DNA of 64,000 nucleotides, taken from positions 1 to 64,000 of the forward strand of contig JAJDDW010000113.1 in the NCBI GenBank assembly GCA_029260115.1, written 5' to 3'. The stretch is from Phycisphaerae bacterium (lineage in GTDB: Bacteria; Planctomycetota; Phycisphaerae; UBA1845). Below the pieces are notes generated by a model. That model saw nothing but the letters and a program-made list of their open reading frames with translations, did not search any database and was not told where the DNA came from. The translations under genes were made by a program, and so were the position numbers. Positions 26,761 through 35,448 of the stretch are shown in pieces; position 1 is the stretch's first letter, and each line of letters begins with the position of its first letter.

Positions 26761-27762
26761 ATGTCAAAAGCAGCTAAGAGACTCGGTCGCGGAATTCGTA
26801 CTCTGATCTCGCCCGCCGCACCGATCAATGAAATGCCTGCGAACGTCACCCCGGCACCTGCGACGCAAGATACGCAAATTACACCAGCCGCCGACATCGC
26901 TATTCCTCCTGAACCAGCCATTACTGAACCGTCAGTCGCCTCGAAACACAATGGCCCGATAACCGTAAATATTGCGTTAATCACTCCCAATCCGCATCAG
27001 CCGCGCAAAAATATCCCACTAGAGTCGATATCTGCTTTAGCTACTTCGATCAAGACCAATGGGTTACTTCAGCCCGTCACAGTTCGTCCCGTCAAAGAGG
27101 GCCGTTATGAGTTAATCGCTGGCGAGCGGCGATGGACGGCCATGAAGTCACTCGGCTGGCAAGAAGTGCCCGTTAACATTCGACAGGCCACTGATCAGGA
27201 AATGCTAGAGCTTGCGTTGATTGAGAACATTCATCGTGAAGACCTTAATGCCATCGAGCGTGCCCGAGCTTACCGTGAATTTCGGGATCGATTCTACCTT
27301 AACGCCGAATCTGTCGCACATCGTTTAGGCGAAGATCGAACTACAGTTACGAACTATCTACGCTTACTCGACCTTCCCGACACCATTCAGTCCATGGTTG
27401 CCGGCGGACAGATTTCAATGGGCCATGCCCGCTGCTTACTTGGTATTGTTGACGCCGACCTTCGTATGAAACTTGCAGAGTCCGTAGTTAGCGAACAATT
27501 ATCCGTTCGCGCGCTCGAAGACATCGTTCGTAACGAAAAATCGCGCAAACAAGACTCTACCCAAACCTCCCAAATCTCCACAACGATCGTTTCACCTCAT
27601 CTTCACGACATGCAACGGCAATTTGAAGAGTCGCTCAAAACAAAGGTGCGTATCAAAGAGGGCAAAAAGAAGGGCGTTGGTCGAATTACCATCGAATTCT
27701 ATTCCTTTGACGATTTTGATCGGGTGGCTGGCAAACTCGGCGTCAATCTTGATGCGAAATAG
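26761..27762 (+). CDS. parB: Chromosome-partitioning protein ParB (Spo0J family)
   Basis: 333 residues from the ATG at 26761, eight bases after GGAG; an ATG at 26749 is also in frame. The N-terminus has the ParA-stimulating motif KRLGRGIRTLI. A Pro/Ala-rich linker leads to the CTP-binding N-terminal domain with GERRWTAMKSLGW and ENIHREDLNAIERARAY. The helix-turn-helix for parS recognition is SVAHRLGEDRTTVTNYLRLLDLP (about residues 185-210). The C-terminal dimerisation domain ends GRITIEFYSFDDFDRV. It loads at the two parS sites upstream and spreads as a CTP-dependent clamp. No parA lies in the window, which is unusual because parAB are generally adjacent. Confidence 0.96.
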   Translation: MSKAAKRLGRGIRTLISPAAPINEMPANVTPAPATQDTQITPAADIAIPPEPAITEPSVASKHNGPITVNIALITPNPHQPRKNIPLESISALATSIKTNGLLQPVTVRPVKEGRYELIAGERRWTAMKSLGWQEVPVNIRQATDQEMLELALIENIHREDLNAIERARAYREFRDRFYLNAESVAHRLGEDRTTVTNYLRLLDLPDTIQSMVAGGQISMGHARCLLGIVDADLRMKLAESVVSEQLSVRALEDIVRNEKSRKQDSTQTSQISTTIVSPHLHDMQRQFEESLKTKVRIKEGKKKGVGRITIEFYSFDDFDRVAGKLGVNLDAK

Positions 27763-27835
27763 GCCCACGAAGTCGTTCGCGACGCACAGAATTATCAAAG
27801 TGTCATCACCACGTCACTACTTACGCGCTATAAAT

Positions 27836-28456
27836 CTAGGTGTTTCGCGCGAATGCTTGAATTTGCTGCCAATCGGCGGGCGTGTTCACATTTTTCAATG
27901 ACATTAAGTCAATCTTAGATAGTGCCAATGCGCTGACATCTAAAATTTTCGCTTGGCTACCCCTCACGAAGTCCATCGCCCTATAGTTTCCGTTATTAAG
28001 TTGCGACAGCAGCGCCTGCAAGGTGCTCGTGCGGTAGACAGCTAAGAGCGGATACGTTCTATCCTCATACTGCGGAACAATCGCGGCCACTTCCCCCAAT
28101 GCGCCAATCATAGTCTGCAGGAAACTCACGCTGACCAACGGATGATCGCAGGCCACTACAACCACCGCATCACAGGTAGGGGCCAGCAGTGTCATCCCCG
28201 CAGCGATGCCGGCCAGTGGGCCAGCATGATTCGGCTTGTCATAGGCATATCGAACGTGCGAGGACACGGGGGGCAGCGACTGTGTCGACCTCGCTGCGAC
28301 CACGATTTCGGAGGTTAAGTTTGAAACCGTAACCACCACTCGGTCCAGCATCGTCTGAGAGTTCAGCGCAAGCCAGGCTTTGGACTGCCCCATCCGTCGA
28401 CTATCACCACCGCACAATACCAGGCCACCAATACTAGGAAGGGTTGTTTTCATCAT
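27836..28456 (-). CDS. mobA: Molybdenum cofactor guanylyltransferase
   Basis: 206 residues, the usual MobA length. It transfers GMP from GTP to Mo-molybdopterin to form the bis-MGD precursor. The nucleotide-binding N-terminus (LVLCGGDSRRMGQSKAWL) has the GGxSxRMGxxK signature, the DKPNHAGPLAGIAAGM segment follows the GTP-binding loop, and VVVACDHPLVS carries the metal-binding Asp. The C-terminal YPLLAVYRTSTLQALL and VNTPADW segments also match. No other cofactor genes adjoin, so molybdoenzymes must be encoded elsewhere. Two tandem ATGs at the start. Confidence 0.93.
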   Translation of the reverse strand: MMKTTLPSIGGLVLCGGDSRRMGQSKAWLALNSQTMLDRVVVTVSNLTSEIVVAARSTQSLPPVSSHVRYAYDKPNHAGPLAGIAAGMTLLAPTCDAVVVVACDHPLVSVSFLQTMIGALGEVAAIVPQYEDRTYPLLAVYRTSTLQALLSQLNNGNYRAMDFVRGSQAKILDVSALALSKIDLMSLKNVNTPADWQQIQAFARNT

Positions 28457-28667
28457 AGGTCACGATCAGATGATAATCTCCGTTAGCCGAATTAGCACGT
28501 CACGATTCATTACTTCAGGCTCTTTTCGGACGATCCGATAAACCCGTAGCGGATTGTACTTTTTTGGGAGCAACGGCAAGCTCAATTTTTTGTCGCGGAC
28601 AAAACTCGGTTTTATCCGAAAGTTAATCGCCACAGTGCGATACATGATTACGTAGGATGCTATAACC

Positions 28668-28835
28668 ATGAAAACATTATGTGCACGAACATGGGCCATC
28701 GCCCTCGTCGTCGTATTGGCTATCTCAATGACCGGTTGCACCGAACGCATCATAAATAACGCTGCACTACGCAGCGTCAACAGTTTCTTAACGGGCGTGG
28801 TGAATGATACTTTCAGTGCTGTCATTATTAACTAG
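28668..28835 (+). CDS. Very small lipoprotein (55 residues)
   Basis: ATG at 28668 with AGGA ten bases upstream and TAG at 28833. The first 25 residues are a lipoprotein signal: basic start, hydrophobic core AIALVVVLAI and SMTGC with the lipidated Cys at residue 25. The mature part is only about 30 residues (INNAALRSVNSFLTGVVNDT), predicted helical and amphipathic. I do not recognise the family, though small lipoproteins with similar mature helices are common in planctomycete genomes. A shorter antisense frame overlaps it, but this strand has the better start and signal. Confidence 0.7.
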   Translation: MKTLCARTWAIALVVVLAISMTGCTERIINNAALRSVNSFLTGVVNDTFSAVIIN

Positions 28836-29147
28836 TGGCTTGTTATAGCCGAACCATCCAACGCCAACACTGGCAAACGTAGCCTTCGCCGACTGCGGCC
28901 GGGATACATGCTCACGACTAAGGGCATTCTAACTCGTCCCGTCAACCCAAGCACGTTATCATTGAGTAGCGAAAACCCCCGCAGAATTAAATGTCTTTTG
29001 TAGCTTTTCCGGCTTGCCGGGCCTGTTACATCAATGTATCAGCACTATATTTGTCTCCAGCGGTGGATGGTGTACGATAGTCGCATAAGGTTCGATGGAT
29101 AAAAACGCCAGCAAGACGCTGTCATAATCTGAATGAAAGGTAGACAC
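28836..29147. other. Intergenic region without a recognised gene
   Basis: 312 bases between the small lipoprotein gene and the thioredoxin-like gene. A short CCGG-cttg-CCGG hairpin lies near 29010. It presumably includes the promoter of the downstream gene. Confidence 0.4.
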
Positions 29148-29858
29148 ATGAACGGAAAAATCTCAATGTTGTATCGCACCGCGGTAGTCGGCTTGCTCAT
29201 AAGCGGGGCCGCGTTCGCACAAGACAATTCCGAAGAAATTAAAGCGCTTAGGAAAGAAGTCCAGGAACTTCGTAACGACATCAAAGGTATGCGCGGCGAC
29301 ATCAACAAAGCCGTCGCAGCTATGAAATCTGGTGCAAGACCAGCCGCCCCGCAGCAACGCCCTGCGATGACCATGATCGGCCAGAAGCCAAGCGTTCATC
29401 AATTAACAACCATCGACGGAATGAAAACCACAGTCGGCGGCAAACGGGATAAACCACAGGTAGTCTTCTGCTATGCCTCATGGTGCGGATACTGCAAAAA
29501 GTCCCTTCCTTGGATGGATGAGGTACAAAAGAAGTACAAAGATCAAGGCGTTGAAGTTTTAGCCCTGAACCTGGACCAACGCGGCGAAGGTGGCCGGGCC
29601 CGCACGGAAAAGCAAACGGAAGATCACTTTCGTGGCCTAAACTATAGCTTACCCATGGCTATGACCACCAGCACGACAAATACAGCTAAGCTCGGCGCGG
29701 AACTAAAAGCCCGAAGCTTTCCAACCATTTTCGTCATGGGTGCATCAGGTGAAGTTGAGTCGGTACACGTCGGCGCCAAAGCCGGATTAGCTAATATCCT
29801 CGGAAAAGAGCTAGACCTGCTCCTCGCCGGTAAGAATAGAACTTCGTTTCCGAAGTAA
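29148..29858 (+). CDS. Exported TlpA/thioredoxin-like redox protein
   Basis: 236 residues from the ATG at 29148 with AAAGG upstream. A signal peptide ending AAFAQ (cleavage near residue 25) is followed by a coiled coil (EIKALRKEVQELRNDIKGMRG, about residues 30-60), then a linker and a thioredoxin fold. The redox centre is ASWCGYCKK, Cys113 and Cys116. The cis-Pro region is in RSFPTIFVM near residue 200. TlpA-like proteins deliver electrons in the periplasm for cytochrome maturation or disulfide exchange. The coiled coil suggests oligomerisation. A clear terminator follows. Confidence 0.88.
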   Translation: MNGKISMLYRTAVVGLLISGAAFAQDNSEEIKALRKEVQELRNDIKGMRGDINKAVAAMKSGARPAAPQQRPAMTMIGQKPSVHQLTTIDGMKTTVGGKRDKPQVVFCYASWCGYCKKSLPWMDEVQKKYKDQGVEVLALNLDQRGEGGRARTEKQTEDHFRGLNYSLPMAMTTSTTNTAKLGAELKARSFPTIFVMGASGEVESVHVGAKAGLANILGKELDLLLAGKNRTSFPK

Positions 29859-29901
29859 ATATTTGACGGCCGAAGAATGGCAATATAATAGATCAATATC
29901 T

Positions 29902-29935
29902 ACAGGCCTGTCCCGACCGGGGTGGGCCTGTTTTC
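29902..29935 (+). terminator. Rho-independent terminator after the TlpA-like gene
   Basis: ACAGGCC (29902-29908) pairs with GGCCTGT (29925-29931), enclosing a G+C-rich loop, with TTTC after the stem. It sits 43 bases past the stop codon. Confidence 0.75.
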
Positions 29936-29953
29936 ATATTAAGTAATAGATAG

Positions 29954-30418
29954 ATGGATCGCGGTTTGAACACTGAAGACCAACATATTAGCACTGATAT
30001 TTACTGCGTGACCTGCCAATACAACCTGCGTACGCTTCCAGTCACTGGCCGCTGCCCAGAATGCAATACGAAAGTTAGTAGCTCTCTAAATCGCAAGCCT
30101 GCTGAATTAAATCGACGGCTTCGCATCTTGATGATGATAATGGCTGTCACCGCTTGCGGGCCATGGTTTGTTTTATGGATGATTCGACCTCCGGAATCCA
30201 ACATTGAAGAGATACTTATGGTTAGCTCCATTATTGCTAGCTCTTTGGTTGAGTTAGTGTGCTGTGCATTATGGTTTTGGGAAGGAATGTATAAACGTGA
30301 CGCCAGATCATATGCCTGGGGATTAAAATTCTGGTGGCTGATTATATTCTTGGCTGTAGGTGGTTTTTATGCCTACATATGGTATGTGATTATATACGAA
30401 GCACCCAACTGGGGATAA
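29954..30418 (+). CDS. Small membrane protein with N-terminal zinc ribbon
   Basis: 154 residues. The zinc ribbon is YCVTCQYNL with CPEC (residues about 17-38), then a basic stretch and three hydrophobic segments (roughly 57-75, 81-103, 122-146). Same zinc-ribbon class as the proteins at 21361 and 33879, here with the ribbon first. Function unknown. The gene is bordered on its 3' side by the LamG-gene remnant and marks one edge of the 30-34.5 kb segment. Confidence 0.75.
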   Translation: MDRGLNTEDQHISTDIYCVTCQYNLRTLPVTGRCPECNTKVSSSLNRKPAELNRRLRILMMIMAVTACGPWFVLWMIRPPESNIEEILMVSSIIASSLVELVCCALWFWEGMYKRDARSYAWGLKFWWLIIFLAVGGFYAYIWYVIIYEAPNWG

Positions 30419-30452
30419 GTTAGCCTTTGCAGGTATAATATTCCACAAACTT

Positions 30453-30530
30453 CTACCCAACTAGCACAATCCTATCGCCCCGCACCACGCTACCGCCTAG
30501 GCTAACTCGTCGGGTGTCAAGTTGGCTCAT
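30453..30530 (-). pseudogene. Remnant of the C-terminus of the phage-module LamG gene
   Basis: On the minus strand an open stretch of 25 codons starting at an ATG at 30530 and ending at a TAG at 30453-30455 reads MSQL, RRVSLGG, then GDRIVLVG. The end of the LamG gene at 34627 reads MSQL, RRVSLGG, then SDRLVLAG; 16 of 25 residues agree, and the stop falls at the same place. DNA similarity (for instance GGCTCATCGTTG and CCGCCTAGGCT) extends over this stretch. Upstream of the ATG the match is lost. It is therefore the broken tail of a second copy of that gene, four kilobases away on the same strand. Confidence 0.75.
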
Positions 30531-30620
30531 CGTTGGTGGATAACACGATTTCAACCTCATTTCCGCACACCGACATAAGTACTGGGCGTTTTCTTACGTG
30601 CATATAGGCGTTAGATTTCG

Positions 30621-31649
30621 TTAACGTTTGGCCGCGATGCGTTCGAACCTGACCCGGGGCGCGAGGTAGTCGTCGCGTTCGGGCTCATCGTGGCAGAGGT
30701 CGGTTGAGAGGTATTTCTTGTTCGAGTCGGGTAGGACCGTGACGACGGCTGCGTCCGATCCGTAGCGCTCCGCAAGCTTTATGGCTGCGATGATGTTCGC
30801 GCCGGATGAAATTCCGACGGCTAGCCCCATCTCCGCGCAAAGCTTTTGTGCCATAAGAATGGCATCACCATCCCAAGTATCGATGATTTCATCGAGTTCA
30901 TCGAGATGGACGATGGCTGGAATGAATTCGTCCGAGACTACCTGGATGCGGTGCTTGCCCACCTTGTGGCCGGTGCGCAACGTCGGTGAGTTGGCTGGCT
31001 CGAGTGGATGAACATGCACATGTCGCCCGCCGCGTCGGAGGTACGCGCCCACGCCCATGACGGTCCCCCCGGTTCCAACACCAGCGACAAAGGTATCAGT
31101 AGTTTCGCCGAACATGGCGAGTTGTCGTTCAATCTCTGGACCAGTCGTCAGGCAATGGGCCTCGACGTTGGCTGGGTGGGCGAATTGCTCTGGAAGGAAC
31201 ACATGCGCGTGTTCGCTGGCATAAATCTCGGTCAGCTCGAGCGCCCCTACAAACCCGCCCTGTTCACGCGACACGGGAACGACCCACGCGCCAAAGTTTC
31301 GAATCAATTGAACGCGTTCATAGCTCATCCAGTCGGGCATAAAGATGCGAACTGGGTGTCCGAGGGCTCGACCGATAGCGGCGAACGAAATCCCTGTGTT
31401 GCCGCTGGAGGTCTCAACGATCGTGTCGCCCAGTTTGAGCGTGCCGGATTCGTACGCGCGCCGAATTATGTGGGCAGCCATTCGGTCCTTGATACTGCCG
31501 GTCATGTTCATCAGCTCGTACTTAGCGAAGACCCGACCTGGCTTACCGTCAAGGCAGTAGTGGATCTCAAGAAGGGGGGTGTTGCCGATGAGGGCCGCAA
31601 GTTCGTCAACGCGCGAAACACTACCCGTCGATGAAGCAAGTTGTGTCAT
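30621..31649 (-). CDS. Cysteine synthase-like PLP-dependent enzyme
   Basis: 342 residues from the ATG at 31649; the open frame extends much further upstream but without conservation. Fold type II PLP signature: the Schiff-base Lys is in NMTGSIKDRMA (about residue 54), the phosphate-binding loop is ETSSGNTGISF, and GVGTGGTVMGVGAYLR and ISSGANIIAAIKLA follow. This is close to CysK/CysM O-acetylserine sulfhydrylases, which make cysteine from O-acetylserine and sulfide, and also to cystathionine beta-synthase catalytic domains. The C-terminal DSNKKYLSTDL segment is shared with those. No CBS domain. Composition is G+C-richer than in neighbouring genes. Confidence 0.88.
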   Translation of the reverse strand: MTQLASSTGSVSRVDELAALIGNTPLLEIHYCLDGKPGRVFAKYELMNMTGSIKDRMAAHIIRRAYESGTLKLGDTIVETSSGNTGISFAAIGRALGHPVRIFMPDWMSYERVQLIRNFGAWVVPVSREQGGFVGALELTEIYASEHAHVFLPEQFAHPANVEAHCLTTGPEIERQLAMFGETTDTFVAGVGTGGTVMGVGAYLRRGGRHVHVHPLEPANSPTLRTGHKVGKHRIQVVSDEFIPAIVHLDELDEIIDTWDGDAILMAQKLCAEMGLAVGISSGANIIAAIKLAERYGSDAAVVTVLPDSNKKYLSTDLCHDEPERDDYLAPRVRFERIAAKR

Positions 31650-31835
31650 ATAACCAATCGTAAGCCAAAAGCGGAGCGCGCTCCGATACCACGTGCTGTA
31701 CCCTGCAATCGCGATGCCAAGGCCACGGCGAACATCGGAACTAAGCAAGCATAATACCACGATAGCGCACCAGGGACACGCGGCGGCGCGAGCCCGGGGG
31801 CTAGGGAGCACTACAGCTACTGAACATCTTGCCAA

Positions 31836-33614
31836 TCAAATCTTCGGAATGCACTTGCAGCTGGTTTTGATCTGCTCATCGGCATTGACCCAGACGCGAT
31901 CGTATTTCTTCTTCACGACCAGCGATTCGTCTGTCTTGCCCTGCTTTTCGAGCGCACGGCTCAGGCCATAGAGCGACCAGCCATTACCGCGCCACTTCGC
32001 AAGATCCTCACGGTAGACTCGCTCGGCGTCGGCGAACCGCCCACTCTGCAAGTACACCGCGCCCAGCGTATGTCGGACCGGCTGCAGCCACATGGGCGGT
32101 TCGCCGTATCCCAGCGCGTCTTCTATCACGGCAGCATCTTCCAGCAGATTCGCGGCCTTTTCCCAATTGCCTTTTTGTAGCGCAATCTCACCATCAATAA
32201 AAAGTTCGCTCACCAGCAGGAATTTCACAGCGGTGCCGTATGTTTCCCACATAGGTTTCTCTGGAATGGCCTTCATAGCCAGGCGAAATGCCGTTTGCTC
32301 GCGTTCGGCATTCTCGAAGTCCTTCTTCGCCGCATAGGCAACCGCCCGATGCGCTCGCCAAACAGCCGTCGTAAAAGGAAGATGTTTTGGCGGAGCGGGC
32401 TCGGCGAGAATCTGGTCCCAACGCCCGAACCGCTTCTGTACGTCATAGATGGAACACATATACGGATCAAAAAATGGTCCCGCCAGGCGTAGGACCTCTT
32501 CCGGCAAATCTTCCCACATATCGCGCGCTGCTGCCATTGCCTCGCGCTCGCGGCCAATCATCATGGCCGAGAACGCAAGCATGTGAGAATTGTGCAGCAT
32601 ATAACCGTGCTGCATGAATTGCTCGGGCGAGAGTGAGCGATATTGATCGTCGCATTTCATCGCCTTCTCGTTCTGCTCGATGGCGCGTTCCCACATGCCG
32701 ACCTGCACATAAATATGTGATGGCATGTGCTGAAGATGTCCGGCACCCGGCACGAGATCGCTCAATCGATCCGCCACCACAACGCCGCGATCCTTGTCAT
32801 CACTCGGTTCAACGGCATGAATGTATAGATGATTGGCACCAGGGTTGTACGTATCCTTCGCCATCACCTGCTCAAGCACGGCTACGATTTTGAGTGTCTC
32901 CTCACGAGCTGGCTGACCATCTTTGGTATATAACTCCCAAGGGTATTGGACCATCATAGATTCTGCGTAGAGTGTGCCGATGTCAGAGTCGTTGGGGTAT
33001 TGCGCCCAAAGTTTTTCCATCACGTCGGCGAATGTTTTGTTGAGTTCCTCGCGTTCTTTCGGCGCGGGGCTCGCATAACGATGCGTCAGCGCTTCGATGA
33101 GTCCGCGCTCCACGGGGGTTGTATTCTCGATTTGGGCCAGCGCATTTTGCAACGCCTCCCAGGCCGCAGTCGATCGCTTCTCGGTCATCATCGGGTCGTT
33201 GTAGTTTGGCCCTTGCGCGTAGGCCACGCCCCACCAAGCCAGGGCACACTCGGAGTCTAATTCCGCCGCCTTGGTGAACGAACGCACTGCTTCATCATGG
33301 TTGAACGCATATAACCAGTTGAGCCCTTGATTGAAATACTCTTGAGCCTGGGGCGAATCGGTAGTAATACGCCGCGCATGCGGTCCCATGCCTTCAAAGA
33401 CTTGCGGCTTTCCGATGGCGCCATAAGCCGGTAGTGTAGGTGTCTTGCTCAGTGTCGCACAACCGCCCAACGTAATGAATACTGACAACGCTATGGCAGT
33501 TCCTGCTTGGCCGAATATGGTTAGCCTTCGCCCATTACCCACAACCGGTGCAGAGTTCCATGAAAAGGTGACGTCGATCAACCTGCCGCAAGCTATTTTA
33601 ATCGGGTGACGCAT
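31836..33614 (-). CDS. TPR-repeat lipoprotein
   Basis: 592 residues from the ATG at 33614, which has an excellent AGGAGGT five bases upstream. A signal peptide is followed by a lipobox in ITLGGCAT (Cys at about residue 52), predicting lipid anchoring. Repeated helical pairs of TPR type begin near residue 90 (QEYFNQGLNWLYAFNHDEAVRSFTKAAEL) and reappear at the C-terminus (LGAVYLQSGRFADAERVYREDLAKW). A mid-region HLYIHAVEPSDD and GHLQHMPSHIYVQVG resemble a widespread bacterial TPR family of unknown function. Placed upstream of the cysteine-synthase gene on the same strand, 186 bases apart. Confidence 0.8.
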   Translation of the reverse strand: MRHPIKIACGRLIDVTFSWNSAPVVGNGRRLTIFGQAGTAIALSVFITLGGCATLSKTPTLPAYGAIGKPQVFEGMGPHARRITTDSPQAQEYFNQGLNWLYAFNHDEAVRSFTKAAELDSECALAWWGVAYAQGPNYNDPMMTEKRSTAAWEALQNALAQIENTTPVERGLIEALTHRYASPAPKEREELNKTFADVMEKLWAQYPNDSDIGTLYAESMMVQYPWELYTKDGQPAREETLKIVAVLEQVMAKDTYNPGANHLYIHAVEPSDDKDRGVVVADRLSDLVPGAGHLQHMPSHIYVQVGMWERAIEQNEKAMKCDDQYRSLSPEQFMQHGYMLHNSHMLAFSAMMIGREREAMAAARDMWEDLPEEVLRLAGPFFDPYMCSIYDVQKRFGRWDQILAEPAPPKHLPFTTAVWRAHRAVAYAAKKDFENAEREQTAFRLAMKAIPEKPMWETYGTAVKFLLVSELFIDGEIALQKGNWEKAANLLEDAAVIEDALGYGEPPMWLQPVRHTLGAVYLQSGRFADAERVYREDLAKWRGNGWSLYGLSRALEKQGKTDESLVVKKKYDRVWVNADEQIKTSCKCIPKI

Positions 33615-33878
33615 GCTTACCTCCTAAATAGTGAAAAGGACGCCGGCCAATGATCCCAGGCCGAGTCGACGATCTATCTTGTTCCTCGATCCGAAGCGTT
33701 ACACATCATTTAGCATAGCACTACAGCAACAACTATGTAAAGGGCGTTATTCCCGCACCGTATCACGTCGATTTAGTGGAATTTGGTTTATAAGTCGATT
33801 AACCTATGATCATCGCCGTCACCACCTCAGGGCAAGGCGGCCAACCCGGCCACAGAGTTTCGATAAAGGAGCGGTCAC

Positions 33879-34511
33879 TTACTTCCTTCGATGCCGATGC
33901 GAATGGCCGGGCTTGGGTACTAACCCCTTCGGTGGTTGATATGGTTGCGGCGGGGGTATGACGGGAACAATCGGCGTGCCGCATTCAGGGCATACACCAG
34001 AAACGTTGCCGGTGAGGTTGTATTTACATTGTCGACAGTACTTTCCATTTTGTTTGCGTTTATCAAGACCAATAGGGTATTTCAACATGAGTTGAACGGC
34101 CGCAATAATAGCTAGAATCAATGGAATGTCTGTAATCGCTAAGCATATCCATGCGAACGCACTAACCGTCTCTAGCGATTGACTTAGCGCATAAATAATA
34201 GCGGACCACGCCAAAGCCCACAAATGAAATACCATCACCATGATGAAAACATTATCTGCTTTATCACTTCGGCCTCCCCAATGAATGAAAAACGCATAGG
34301 CGGGATACAGAAGTGCGCAGGATAAAATCAAAATTTCTTCGGGTGGTCTACCCAATAACTCAACTAGTGGGCCAAATAACACTAGGGATGGCGCGAAGAA
34401 AAGTACCAGTAAAACAGGAGTTCCATGACCACCCCCAGCCGCACCGAAACCTAGAAACATTAGCAATAACCCAACACCTGCGCCGCATAGAACATATAAG
34501 AATCTACTCAT
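33879..34511 (-). CDS. Membrane protein with C-terminal zinc ribbon
   Basis: 210 residues from the ATG at 34511 (an upstream in-frame ATG at 34523 is also possible). Four hydrophobic segments occupy residues 5-150; the cytoplasmic C-terminus has a zinc ribbon YCRQCKYNLTG with CPECG and a Pro/Lys/Arg-rich tail. This is the mirror order of the 29954 protein, with the same ribbon signature. Function unknown. The gene lies between the TPR lipoprotein and the end of the phage-like module. Confidence 0.75.
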   Translation of the reverse strand: MSRFLYVLCGAGVGLLLMFLGFGAAGGGHGTPVLLVLFFAPSLVLFGPLVELLGRPPEEILILSCALLYPAYAFFIHWGGRSDKADNVFIMVMVFHLWALAWSAIIYALSQSLETVSAFAWICLAITDIPLILAIIAAVQLMLKYPIGLDKRKQNGKYCRQCKYNLTGNVSGVCPECGTPIVPVIPPPQPYQPPKGLVPKPGHSHRHRRK

Positions 34512-34626
34512 GGTACAAATCACTCAAATAGAGCTTCTGATTTTTTCTCGACCAAATGATTGTAGCATAGTTTCTTTGTGTATGTACACATTATTAGTAA
34601 CGCCTCTAAAGACATGCAGCATACAC

Positions 34627-35409
34627 CTATCCGGCTAGCACCAGACGATCGCTTTTTAGGATGCCGCCGCCTAGGCTCACTCTGCGGGCTTCTAACTGGC
34701 TCATCGTTGATTGCAGTCTCGCTAGCCGTAATCTTGGCATCGGAATTGGCGCTGGTGTGGCTAGGGTTGGGGTTCCGGATACGTTGGCGTTGATGGCGTT
34801 TCCAGATAAGTCCGTTGCGGCTACATCGCCGTGATAGCCGGGGTGCGTGAATAACTGACAACCTGTTGACACATAAGGCCGGGGCCAATGACTTAGGGCT
34901 TCCGCCTGCGACATGCGGCGGTTGTACATCGCTAAAAACGACAAGTCTCCCGTGAAGGTTTGCGCCGCATCATATGTTCTTCCCACGTTTAAGGCTTTCC
35001 CCGCGTCATTGGTTACCGCGCCCACACCAGTTGTCTGCGTATCATAGGTCGGCTCAACTGGTTTGGATGTTAGCGTGCCGTGCAGCATGGCCGGGGCAGT
35101 ACCATCCGAATCCAATAGGCACACCCATTCCCAACGGTTAGTTTGAATGATGTTTCCTGTGGATGTTAATGAGGTACTCGTCGTGGATCGGCGATGAAAG
35201 AAGTGCCAGTCGTTAGACCCAATGCCAAACGCCGGGCGATTGAGAAGTAATTGATTGTTGGCCGCATACTCTTTACTCAGCAAAGTATAAGCCGTGCTAG
35301 CCGTCGCGGACACACGATACCAGGCCATGATGGTGATGGCGTCTAGCTGGTCGAGTAGGCTCGATGAAAAGCTCAGCCCTTCGGCATTGCTGTCAAATGT
35401 TAGTGCCAT
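34627..35409 (-). CDS. LamG/concanavalin-like lectin domain protein, phage-module terminal gene
   Basis: 260 residues. The first 190 residues form one LamG-type jelly roll: LDQLDAITIMAWYRV, then GSNDWHFFHRR, then AMLHGTLTSKP, ending DLSFLAMYNRRMSQAEALSHW, where the Leu-Ser-Phe-Leu-Ala-xx-Tyr-Asn-Arg closing motif is typical. A 70-residue C-terminal tail with two short conserved segments (RLRLARLQ, RRVSLGG) has a remnant copy at 30453. Such domains often decorate phage particles or bind glycans. No signal peptide, consistent with a virion component. Last gene of the module. Confidence 0.75.
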   Translation of the reverse strand: MALTFDSNAEGLSFSSSLLDQLDAITIMAWYRVSATASTAYTLLSKEYAANNQLLLNRPAFGIGSNDWHFFHRRSTTSTSLTSTGNIIQTNRWEWVCLLDSDGTAPAMLHGTLTSKPVEPTYDTQTTGVGAVTNDAGKALNVGRTYDAAQTFTGDLSFLAMYNRRMSQAEALSHWPRPYVSTGCQLFTHPGYHGDVAATDLSGNAINANVSGTPTLATPAPIPMPRLRLARLQSTMSQLEARRVSLGGGILKSDRLVLAG

Positions 35410-35448
35410 CTTTTTGTCCCTTATTATGCTGACGTAGTAATAATATAG

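Noticed and set aside
28466-28825. Antisense ORF over the small lipoprotein
   Set aside because: The opposite strand has a ribosome site, a proper signal peptide and lipobox; this frame has neither.
30453-30620. Full-length second LamG gene
   Set aside because: Only the last 25 codons match; upstream of the ATG at 30530 the similarity ends.
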